DNA of 64,000 nt from Butyrivibrio sp. MC2021 (GTDB lineage Bacteria; Bacillota; Clostridia; Lachnospirales; Lachnospiraceae), in assembly GCF_000621605.1 (NCBI RefSeq), contig NZ_JHXX01000003.1, positions 299,161 through 363,160 of the forward strand, in the 5' to 3' direction. The position numbers and the translations under genes were made by a program. Within the stretch, counting starts at the first letter, position 1. The number at the start of each line of letters is the position of its first letter. Below the pieces are notes generated by a model. That model made no database searches. It was not told the origin of the DNA and saw only the letters and a program-made list of their open reading frames with translations. Positions 42,470 through 51,700 of the stretch are shown one piece after another.

Positions 42470-42509
42470 GCATTTTTAATCGTTTGCCAAAGATTGGACT
42501 TAGGGAGAG

Positions 42510-42534
42510 AAAAGTACAATGACGTTGTACTTTT
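42510..42534. other. 10-bp perfect hairpin
   Basis: AAAAGTACAA and TTGTACTTTT pair perfectly around TGACG. It lies between the GNAT remnants and the operon terminator and may act as a second terminator arm. Confidence 0.5.
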
Positions 42535-42540
42535 AGACAA

Positions 42541-42574
42541 AAGAAAAAGACGTATAAACCATATGGTCTATACG
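42541..42574 (-). terminator. Terminator of the arabinoside-utilisation operon
   Basis: The palindrome 42551-42574 (CGTATAAACCAT with ATGGTCTATACG, one mismatch) is followed on the minus strand by TCTTTTTCTTTTG, just after the YesL stop codon. Confidence 0.8.
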
Positions 42575-42595
42575 CCCTGTGTTATAAATTTCCTC

Positions 42596-43303
42596 TTAAT
42601 TACCAGCTTCTTCATAAGGATCAGTAATTCTCCGCTTTATCACCGGACATATTATGCTGCAAGAGATCAAGCCATAAAGAGAATTACCAATGATCATTGG
42701 CACAAGAATTGAGTACGGCATAAGAGCAAGTATTATGAACAGATAAATTGCTGTATATATAATAAGCTTCAGGCTGCTCTTCCACTCCAGAATAAGGAGT
42801 ATGGCTGCGTTTCTAATTATTCCTGACAATCCAAGACGCAGATGAGCAGCCAATACAATAGTCCATAATGCAAAAAGAATGCCTATGCCAAATATTGCGC
42901 AGCCGGCACCCATGATGATCACATATGAAGTATTGTCAGAGACAGCTTTAAAGTTTCCCGCAAGGCTCATGAGATAATAGCCATAGAAAATGACTGCAGA
43001 CTCCATGATGCCCAAGACAAGCTTTTTAATAAAGCCATCTTTAAATTCTGCAAGATAGTCTTCCAGGGTAAAGTCATAACCCTTCAGAAACATTTTGCCG
43101 GTAAAGGCGCAAAGTGCTGTCCATGCAGCCGGTATTGTGATTAGAGGAATGCAGCTTATGATAAATACTATATTTATCATGAACAGCTTTCCCGGAAAAT
43201 TAACAACAAGATATAAGATGCGGAAAAAGCCGTCCTTAGGCGGCTCTTTTTCCACATCGTTTTCTCCAAGATACCATTTCATAAAACGATTCAAGTATTT
43301 CAT
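42596..43303 (-). CDS. YesL-family (DUF624) membrane protein (235 aa)
   Basis: Five membrane segments and the N-terminal motif FMKWYLGENDVEKEPPKDGF then NFPGKLFMINIVFIISCIPL fit DUF624/YesL. YesL genes accompany rhamnogalacturonan, pectin or arabinan ABC importers in Firmicutes; their role is unclear. Starts 15 bases after the permease stop. Last gene of the locus. Confidence 0.85.
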   Translation of the reverse strand: MKYLNRFMKWYLGENDVEKEPPKDGFFRILYLVVNFPGKLFMINIVFIISCIPLITIPAAWTALCAFTGKMFLKGYDFTLEDYLAEFKDGFIKKLVLGIMESAVIFYGYYLMSLAGNFKAVSDNTSYVIIMGAGCAIFGIGILFALWTIVLAAHLRLGLSGIIRNAAILLILEWKSSLKLIIYTAIYLFIILALMPYSILVPMIIGNSLYGLISCSIICPVIKRRITDPYEEAGN

Positions 43304-43318
43304 TTTTTCCCCTATATA

Positions 43319-44164
43319 TTAGTTCTTCATACCAGTCAGTACTATACCTTCTACAAAGCTCTTTTGCCCAAATATATAGATTAATATACCAGGCAGAATA
43401 GTCATAAAAGTGGCTGCCATAGCCATGGGCCAGTTTGTTCCAAAAGAGCCTGTGAAATTGGTGAGTGCAATGGCAAAAGTAAACTTGCTCATACTGTTAA
43501 TGTAGATTATCTGCTGGAGCATATCATTCCAAATCTGTATAAATAACATCATTCCAACAACAACTACTGCCGGCTTGATCGCAGGAACAAGAATTGTCCA
43601 CAATATCCTCATGCGGCTGGCCCCATCTATTGATGCAGCTTCATCAAGATCCCTTGGGATTGTCATAAGGAACTGCCTGATCAGGAAGATGTTAAAGAAT
43701 CCTCCACCTGTTAAAAACGGCAGGATCAGAGGCCAATATGTGTCACCAAGTCCAAAGAATTTTGTCCACGCAATATAAAGTGGAATCAGCGTAACCATGC
43801 CCGGAAGAAGAATTGTGCTGACGCAGATCTTAAATATAAGATTTTTGCCTCTAAACCTTAGTCTGGCAAAGGCGTAGCCACAAAAGATGGCAGTAATAAC
43901 ACCAAATGTCACAGCCGGAATGATAATTGAAAAGGTGTTTTTAAAATATGTCCAGTATTCGAAGGTCTGAAGGGTCTTGGTGTAGTTGGACCATAGCCAC
44001 TCTGTTGGAATAAAGGATGGCGGATAAGCGTTGACCTGCGCAACACTCATAAGAGAAGATCTGAATATCCACCATATTGGAAGGAGTGTCAGAAATGCAA
44101 AAAATAAGGCAATCAATGTTACAACTGAGCGGTTTGCCAGTTTCCTTTTTTCTTTTCCTGTCAT
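43319..44164 (-). CDS. Carbohydrate ABC permease, MalG/AraQ type (281 aa)
   Basis: Six membrane segments and the EAA motif DLDEAASIDGASRMRILWTI in the cytoplasmic loop. Ending GQKSFVEGIVLTGMKN is characteristic of MalG-like CUT1 permeases. Forms the channel with the neighbouring MalF-like subunit. As with the first importer, the ATPase is not encoded here. Confidence 0.9.
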   Translation of the reverse strand: MTGKEKRKLANRSVVTLIALFFAFLTLLPIWWIFRSSLMSVAQVNAYPPSFIPTEWLWSNYTKTLQTFEYWTYFKNTFSIIIPAVTFGVITAIFCGYAFARLRFRGKNLIFKICVSTILLPGMVTLIPLYIAWTKFFGLGDTYWPLILPFLTGGGFFNIFLIRQFLMTIPRDLDEAASIDGASRMRILWTILVPAIKPAVVVVGMMLFIQIWNDMLQQIIYINSMSKFTFAIALTNFTGSFGTNWPMAMAATFMTILPGILIYIFGQKSFVEGIVLTGMKN

Positions 44165-44179
44165 GTCTGCCCCCCTTTC

Positions 44180-45145
44180 TCATGCTTCATCGCTAAAGAT
44201 GCTATCTTTTTGAGTTACAAATAATACTATTGTAAAAATGCCTACCAGAACAAAGAATATAACTGAAAAAGCTGCTGCATATCCAAGCTTATTTTTTTCA
44301 AATCCATACATGTAGATAACATAAGATAAAAACATAGACTTCTTGGCCGGGCCGCCATTTGTAAGGGCTAGAGCCGGATTAACTACCTGCAGATGTGTGA
44401 TAAGAGCAGTCAATACATTATAAAAAATAATAGGCTTGATGCATGGAATAGTTATGTTCCAAAATCTCTGCCATGAGTTGGCTCCATCTATCTGAGCTGC
44501 TTCCTTGTACACTGTAGGTACATTTTGAAGTCCTGCAAGAAATATTACTATGAGATTTCCGCTGGCCCATACTGCAATGAGAACAAGGGCCGGTATTACC
44601 TGCCTTGGACTGTCCAAAAATCTCTGGGGTGGAATCCCCAGCATTCTGAAGATGAAGTTAAAGAGTCCATAGTTCTGCTCATAAAGCCATTGCCAGCCTT
44701 TGAAAACACCTATTGCCGGTAGCAGATAGGGTATAAAGAAAATAGATCTGAAGATAGTTCTTCCAAAAATATCCATGTTTAGAATAAGTGCTATCACCAG
44801 AGAATAGATAACCGCGCCGATAACTGCAAAAAATGCATACAAAAGCGTTGCCTTTACAGCACTTGCAAAATACACATCTTTTGTAAATATCCTAATGTAA
44901 TTATCCAGACCCACAAATTCAGGGGTGGACAAACCATTATAGTTAAACAAACTAAGTACAAACACTGCTATGGTAGGAAGATAACTTATAAAGGTGATTC
45001 CAAGGAATGCCGGAATCAGGCACAAATAGGCACATCTTTCCTCTTTTCTATTATATTTGGACTGAGAAGTACGTATTTTTCTTTTGCCGGATGCTCTTTT
45101 CATACTCTTCGCCTCGCTTGTACTATATATCCCCGCAACTTCCAT
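44180..45145 (-). CDS. Carbohydrate ABC permease, MalF/AraP type (321 aa)
   Basis: CUT1 permease with a basic N-terminus, six membrane segments and the motif YKEAAQIDGANSWQRFWNI. ATG at 45145 is preceded by GAGAGGG at 8 bases; an internal ATG at residue 15 is possible. Sits 111 bases after the binding-protein gene, larger than other gaps in the operon. Confidence 0.88.
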   Translation of the reverse strand: MEVAGIYSTSEAKSMKRASGKRKIRTSQSKYNRKEERCAYLCLIPAFLGITFISYLPTIAVFVLSLFNYNGLSTPEFVGLDNYIRIFTKDVYFASAVKATLLYAFFAVIGAVIYSLVIALILNMDIFGRTIFRSIFFIPYLLPAIGVFKGWQWLYEQNYGLFNFIFRMLGIPPQRFLDSPRQVIPALVLIAVWASGNLIVIFLAGLQNVPTVYKEAAQIDGANSWQRFWNITIPCIKPIIFYNVLTALITHLQVVNPALALTNGGPAKKSMFLSYVIYMYGFEKNKLGYAAAFSVIFFVLVGIFTIVLFVTQKDSIFSDEA

Positions 45146-45256
45146 TGTATAATCCCTCTCCCCTGATATCAACGCCGGCGAAGGCAGTTATACTGCACTT
45201 TTGACCATGTTTCAAAGGCTATTATAAACTGTCTTCGCACGGCACTGTACTAATTG

Positions 45257-46702
45257 TTAATTATTTGTGCTGAAAATATCATTTAGCTCATCATAATACT
45301 CATCGATAGCTTCTTTCATTGTCTGATCACCAGACCAAACAGCCGAGAATGCTGAATCAAGAGTTGCATTAAACTCGTCTGTTGCATTGATGTAATACCA
45401 TGCTGTTGACTGAGAATTTTCTCTTGCGTAGTCTACTACTGCACTCTTGTACATATCATGGTCAGGATAATTAGGGTTATCAATCCACTTATTTGTAAAT
45501 TCATCATCTGTGTACCACTTATCAAGAATAGGCATCCATGTTCCTGCTTCAATAAGTGACCAGCTGTTTTCTTCCTGGTAGTACCACTTGAGCCATGTCA
45601 TAGCTTCTTCAGGGTGCTTGGTTGTAGCAAATACCACGTTTGGTCCGCCAGTACAAATTGTAACCTTCTCCTTCATGTAAGGAAGAACGCCTACACCATA
45701 TCTGAAATCAGCAGATGGTCCAAGGAAGGTTCCTACATTCCAGGTTCCATCTGTTGCCATAACAACCTTCTTGGAACCAAGCGAGGATTCAAGTGCGTTA
45801 GCTGCGCTTGTTACAGGAGGTGCACAGTGATACACATCTGAGAGGTCTGCGATCTTCTGCAGTGCTTCTACTGTAGCATCATCGTTAATAGTACATTCCT
45901 TGCCATCAGCACTATAATATCCACCGCCATTACTCTTTGCCCATACTTCAAGCTGCCATGGAAGGGTGTTTACTGTGCAGCCATAAACATCAACGTTTGC
46001 TGGATCAAAGTCTGGACTTAGCGCGTTATTGCCGTTAATATCAACAGTAAGTGTCTGAGCTATCTTAACAAATGTATCCCAGTCCCATGCACTGTCTGCA
46101 CTTGCAGGAGGTGTGAAATCAGCAACATTTAATCCCTGCTTGGAACATATTTCTTCCAAAAGATCTATGTTGTACCAAAGGTTAAGTACCTCATTGGCTG
46201 CTGAATATGCCACAGGTGTTCCCTGATATTTAAAGGTTATGGAATCAAGAGGCTTGGAATCGCCTTCACCGTACATTGAGCTGATGTCTGCAAGCAGGCC
46301 ATTCTCTGCAAATTTCAAAACGCCAGCTTCGCTCATGATGGCTGTATCAGGAAGTTCTCCTGCTGTAGCCATTGCATTTAACTTGGTTACATAGGTATCA
46401 TGGTCAATCTTGATTACTTCTACTTCAATTTCATCCTGGGACTGATTGAACTTATCAGCCACCGCCTGAGTTGCAGCAGTCTCTGTCTCATTGCCCCACT
46501 GAGCATAGGTAATATGTACCTTTTCTCCAGTGTTCTCACTAGTTGAAGCAGGTGTCTCTGTTTTAGGTGTCTCTACTGCGTTCTGCGTTGTGTCCTGCGC
46601 TTCCCCCTGTGCGCTTTGAGAACTTGCACCACAACCTGTTACCAACATTGCCGTAGTAGTAATAACAGTTAATGCCATGCTCAACAATCTTTTCTTTTGC
46701 AT
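45257..46702 (-). CDS. Sugar-binding lipoprotein of ABC importer (481 aa)
   Basis: Signal peptide MQKKRLLSMALTVITTTAM with lipobox VTGC, a Thr/Glu-rich linker, and a family-1 solute-binding fold (ITYAQWGNETETAATQAVAD; TGGPNVVFATTKHPEEAMTW). Ligand probably an arabinose-containing oligosaccharide, from the GH127 context. Start at 46702 has GGAGG at 11 bases; a longer frame to 46816 overlaps the ribosome site. Confidence 0.9.
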   Translation of the reverse strand: MQKKRLLSMALTVITTTAMLVTGCGASSQSAQGEAQDTTQNAVETPKTETPASTSENTGEKVHITYAQWGNETETAATQAVADKFNQSQDEIEVEVIKIDHDTYVTKLNAMATAGELPDTAIMSEAGVLKFAENGLLADISSMYGEGDSKPLDSITFKYQGTPVAYSAANEVLNLWYNIDLLEEICSKQGLNVADFTPPASADSAWDWDTFVKIAQTLTVDINGNNALSPDFDPANVDVYGCTVNTLPWQLEVWAKSNGGGYYSADGKECTINDDATVEALQKIADLSDVYHCAPPVTSAANALESSLGSKKVVMATDGTWNVGTFLGPSADFRYGVGVLPYMKEKVTICTGGPNVVFATTKHPEEAMTWLKWYYQEENSWSLIEAGTWMPILDKWYTDDEFTNKWIDNPNYPDHDMYKSAVVDYARENSQSTAWYYINATDEFNATLDSAFSAVWSGDQTMKEAIDEYYDELNDIFSTNN

Positions 46703-46754
46703 ACTTGAAATATCCTCCTTTAGAAAATTATTTTTCAGCAGTAATGTTCTATCT

Positions 46755-48695
46755 TTAGATAGAAATATTCTGCCAGACTTCCATCTCTCCAATACCTCTG
46801 TTGTTCCAAAAAGCATAGGGAACCGCTCTGATCTTCACAGGCTTCTTAGTAAATCTTGCCTCTCCGTAAAGGCTGCCATCTTCAATACCAACACTCTTAA
46901 CCCTGTAGCCCTCATACTCTATCGCCGGTACTTCTCCCGGGAATTCTTCATAAGCTTTGCCCTTTAGCAGATTAGCATCAGTGTCCACGTAAATGTCAGA
47001 TAAGTTCTGTCCATTGTCCGCCTCCTCCAGGCAATAGACCATAGGTCCATGCATTACAGCAACCTTACCTGCATCAGCCCTGACATTGTGGTCTGCTGCC
47101 ACAAATTTTGGATGAACTCCCATATTAAGCTCGATTGTGTGTTTACCACCCTCAAGAGAAATTACGGCATAATTATTTTCAGCTTTATAGGAAAGCTTTT
47201 CACCATCAAGGGCTATCTCCATATCTTTGGCATAGGCCGGAACTCTTATCCTGATATCTGTAGCCTGCAGAGTAGAAATCCTGATATCTACTGTTCCATC
47301 TGTCAAAAGAGCTGACTTAAGCTCCACTAATATTTCCTGACCGGAATTATCCACCGAAAGGGTTGATGATATGAACTGATTAATGTAGATTCCCTTTTCA
47401 TCACAAGCATATAAATACTGAGAAAGAGACGCCAGCGTTCTCGCAAGATTAGGAGGACAGCAGGCAACACTAAACCACTTCTGCCTGACAGGTTTAACGT
47501 GATCCATATAAGTATTCTCAGTGCAAAACTGCGGAATCATCTCTAATGGATTTACGTAAAAATATCTGTCCCCTTCAAGATTCATAGCTGCCAGAATAGT
47601 GTTGTACAATACTCTTTCAACTGTATCATAATAGCTTGCATTTTTCTTTAGGGCAGCCATCCTCTGTCCAAACATCATCATTCCCACAGAAGCACAAGTC
47701 TCACAATAATTTGTGCTGTTAGGCAGGTCGTAATCTGTGGTAAAGCACTCCAAAAATCCGCTGCTGCCAATTCCTCCTGTGATATACATTCTCTTGCCTA
47801 CCATGTTATCCCACAGTCTGTCACAGGCTTTTTCCATCTCTTTATCCTGCTGCCATTTTGCCAGGTCTGCCATAGCACTGTACAGGTACATTGCCCTTAC
47901 AGCATGACCTTCAGCCTCAGTTTGTTCTACCGGAGGCTTTTCTGCCTGTGCATACTTCATAGAATAGTTTCTAAACTCAGGAAAGAACTCAGGACCTTTT
48001 CTGCCATCAATCTCATTCTGCAAATAATTAGGTGCAGTTCCCCTCTGCCTGACAAAATAATCAGCCTGCTTTAAGTACTTGTCATCCCTGGTCCACCTAT
48101 AAAGCTTGATCAAAGCCAACTCAATTTCTTCATGCCCCGGAACTCCGGGAATCTGTCCTTTCTTTGTTCCAAATACCCTGCAAATAAGGTCAGCATTCCT
48201 AATTGCAATTTGAAGAAATTTCTCCTTACCAGTGGCCAGTGCATAAGCAACCGCTGCCTCAATCATATGTCCTGAGGTATATAATTCGTGTCCCTCAACC
48301 AGGTTGGTCCATTTCTTTTCCGGAGCTGTTATCTGAAAGTAAGTATTTAAATATCCGTCTTTTTCCTGAGCCTTTTCTAAAATATCGATCACCTGATCAA
48401 TTTTACCTTCAAACTGAGTCCCGCTACCTATTGCAATGCAATAGGCAGCTGACTCTATCCACTTATATAGATCAGTATCAAGAAAAACTACTCCTTGCCG
48501 TTCTCCCTCTTGTAGTCCGGCAGCTATACGGAAGTTTTTGATACATCCCGTAGGATCAGTTCCTTCCAGTTCATCATTTAGAGCTTTCCACTGATGAACC
48601 AGCATGACTTCACTTACTTTATTGATATAATGCCCGAATAAAGGATCAGTGACTTTTACCTGCTGAAGTTTCAATGGCCTTATTTCTTTTTCCAT
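46755..48695 (-). CDS. GH127 beta-L-arabinofuranosidase (646 aa)
   Basis: Matches HypBA1-type enzymes: NYCETCASVGMMMFGQRM near residue 330 provides the acid/base Glu and a zinc-binding Cys, and VACCPPNLARTL near 408 provides the Cys pair including the Cys nucleophile. The (alpha/alpha)6 barrel pattern (GYLNTYFQ, EGHAVRAMYLY, GGIGSSG) precedes a beta-rich C-terminal part. No signal peptide, so it acts on imported oligosaccharides, releasing L-arabinose from hydroxyproline-linked or similar beta-arabinofuranosides. Start has AAGGGG. Confidence 0.9.
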   Translation of the reverse strand: MEKEIRPLKLQQVKVTDPLFGHYINKVSEVMLVHQWKALNDELEGTDPTGCIKNFRIAAGLQEGERQGVVFLDTDLYKWIESAAYCIAIGSGTQFEGKIDQVIDILEKAQEKDGYLNTYFQITAPEKKWTNLVEGHELYTSGHMIEAAVAYALATGKEKFLQIAIRNADLICRVFGTKKGQIPGVPGHEEIELALIKLYRWTRDDKYLKQADYFVRQRGTAPNYLQNEIDGRKGPEFFPEFRNYSMKYAQAEKPPVEQTEAEGHAVRAMYLYSAMADLAKWQQDKEMEKACDRLWDNMVGKRMYITGGIGSSGFLECFTTDYDLPNSTNYCETCASVGMMMFGQRMAALKKNASYYDTVERVLYNTILAAMNLEGDRYFYVNPLEMIPQFCTENTYMDHVKPVRQKWFSVACCPPNLARTLASLSQYLYACDEKGIYINQFISSTLSVDNSGQEILVELKSALLTDGTVDIRISTLQATDIRIRVPAYAKDMEIALDGEKLSYKAENNYAVISLEGGKHTIELNMGVHPKFVAADHNVRADAGKVAVMHGPMVYCLEEADNGQNLSDIYVDTDANLLKGKAYEEFPGEVPAIEYEGYRVKSVGIEDGSLYGEARFTKKPVKIRAVPYAFWNNRGIGEMEVWQNISI

Positions 48696-48717
48696 GCCCA
48701 ATGCCCCTTCATATTTT

Positions 48718-51700
48718 TTAGTTAATAAGCACTCCGTTTTCATCAAAGGTGTACTTCTTAAACCATTTTGTAATAGTTCTGCCTATTACCATATGACCTT
48801 CTGAATCGAAATAATGTCTTCCATCTTCAAGGTCAACAAAGGAACTTACTACCATGCATCCCTTTTCATTAAAGTAGTACTTATCTCCTTCTACTTCATA
48901 AACTCTGCCAGTGACCTGAACGCCCTTTTCATCAAAATAATAGGTGCGTATCCACTTGGTCATAAATCCTGTGACCATTCGTCCCTCTGAGTCAAAATAG
49001 TATGTCTCTCCATCAATTGTTACGAACTGGCTTATAGCCATTGTTCCTTTTGGCTCCTTGAAGTAGCGATAAGAACCCTCTACCATCTGAAGGCCTGTGA
49101 GTTTTGTTCCATCCTCAGTAACCAGATAGTATGAACCATATTTTCTGATAAGTGTCGCCTTTACAGGCTCCTCTTTTTCCACATTTACTATCTGCCACTC
49201 ATGAACACCTACTCCTGTGTAGTCATTTTCAAGTTTTGTAAATGTAGCACGGATGCCTTTTGTAGTGATGCTCTCAAATTCTGATACTGTAAAGTCATCA
49301 ACAATCAGCTCTGCTGCAGATACAGTTGCAATCTTTTGCCATTTACCATCTTCATCAATAATCTCGTAGGTGATCTGAGAAGGATAATTGATTCCACCAT
49401 TGTCAATCTCAGATCCGTCATACCACAGGTACATATTGGAGGTATTAAAGGTAACTTCTGTTGGCCAAAGATATGTTAAAGACTCTCTTGCAGAAGTATT
49501 TCCCCAGGTTCCCCAGTGACCATACCTGCTGTTGTAGGAATCTATTGGAAGATTACCGTCGTTAACTGCAGGAAGTGATTCCCAACTGGATGTATATGAG
49601 GCTGACAGCTGTGCGATAAATGCAAGGTTATCGCCCTCAACCTTGAGATTTGCAAATGCAGAAGCAATAGCTTCATCAGCTGCTCTTAGTTCTGTATCAC
49701 TTGCACCTTCTTTCTTGAGGAGTTCTTCTGCAGCAGCTATAGCAGCTGTAAGACCATCAAAGCCTTCTATTACATGTGTCTTTTTTACCAGCTTATAAGC
49801 CTTGATATCATCTTTCAGTGCCTGCTTGGCCGCTGAAAGCGCATCTCCATATCCGTAAACCTTCCATTCGATAACGCCACTGCCAAGGTTCTGTGGATTC
49901 ATGATCATCCTGATTGCTGTAGTCTTGACAGGATCAAATGTGGTCCTGTTATACTTGTTTAGCTCAACTCCAAGCCCCTCAACGCCTGTGAAATTCTTCC
50001 ATGTTACTCCATCAGCATCAAGATAATAGTAATTAACTGATGCAGGATTGAAGTTTCCATTTCCATCTCTGAAATAATAAGCGTCAGTTCCTGTAAGTAT
50101 CTGTTCCTCTTCCCAAGTGTACTGTACCCATGCCTGTGCGCCATTATTGCCGCCCCAGTTGTGCCAAGCGCCATGGCTTGTATCTCTACTGGAGGTTGGC
50201 TCGTAGCCGTCGTTAAGTGTCGGACATCCGCCCAGATCATTTCTATTCTCGTAAATAGCAGAAGGCACTGCATTTTCAGCCAGATTTACAAGGCTTCCAT
50301 TTACAACCATTACTGTTAATGTGGCTGTTACATCATATCCTGCTACCTGGCCAGTTACTGTAAATACTCCAGCCTTGCTATATTTCTCAGGATCAATTTC
50401 AGCCCATGTAACATCTGCTTTTTCAAACAAGCCGTTTGAATAAAGAACCTGCACCTGTGTAGGCAGCTTAGGTGCCTTTCCTACTGGTGTGACCACATCT
50501 CCTGCTATTGCGGAAGTTATAGTAACTTCTTCACCGGTTCCAAAAATTTCAAGTGCTCTCTGAGAATCCAGTGCTACAGAATAGATTCTGAAATTATCTA
50601 TAATTCCATCAAAGTATGGATCTGTCTGATTTGTTCCTCTTCCAATGTAATCTGACTGATTAGAGGAAAGCTGTCCCAGTGTAAGTGTGCAAGGCTCACT
50701 GAGCTTTTCATAGCCGTCCACGTAAACAACTGCTGTCTGTCCATCAAGTGTAAGTGCTACATTCTTCCAGAAATCCTTGGATATAGCCACTCCTGTCTTG
50801 TAGGCTGTTCCATTTATTGAAAGAACAAGTTCATTTCCATTTTCAAAAGAAATAGCAATCTTTTTGCCTGCATTATCATCAAGGCTAAATACCTTGGCCC
50901 CATTACCTTGAGATGCGTTGAGCTTAATATCAGCACTTATGGTGCTTTCATTAAGTCTCTTGAAAAGGCTCTCATCAAGTCTTACATAACCACTTGAATT
51001 GCTTCCGTTTACACTAAGCCCCTTAGTATCATCTTTTCCATTACCTGTAGCAAAGTTTCCAACTGCCTCGGCAGCCTTGCCTCCTTCAACTTCGTTTAAT
51101 ATCTTTTTGCCACTTATATTGTCAAAGGTATACTCTGCTATAAGCTCAGGAAGCTGATTATCATCTGTTACAGTAACCACTACGCTGTCTGACTCTCCTG
51201 TAGAAGCGGTAAGTGTAAACTCATAAGCGCCAGCCTTACTAAAGGTTACATAAGTGCTGAGATTATCAGGTGTTGCAAGAATTGCACTTCCATCCTCCGG
51301 AGATGCAGTAACAGTCCATGTTCCAGAAATCTTATTAGCTGCATTACTGCTATCTGTTATAGTTCCTGCAAGCTTTACTTCGTCATAGATATCAGCTGTG
51401 AAATCTTTACCTGCATTTACTACCACGCTGCCTTCAAAGGCTCCGGCTACTACCTGTACCTCCTGGAACTGAACACCTGAAAGTCTTACAGGCACTGTAA
51501 CTTCTTCCTTTGAAGAAGTTACTACAAATCCGCACTGAGCTTCTCCATCAACCAGAAGTGTGTAGGCCCCTTCGTTTAAACCATAGAGAGTAACTTCTGA
51601 AGTGTGACCTGTTTCCTCGAGGTTTTTGATGGTAAAAGAAAGAGCGTCTTTGCTGTCACTTATGGTTGCGGTAGTATACTGATCTCTTTCAAGTTCAAGA

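Noticed and set aside
45146..45256. Internal promoter or terminator between binding-protein and permease genes
   Set aside because: A TTTATAAT-like box is seen, but no good partner element or stem, so it is not reported.
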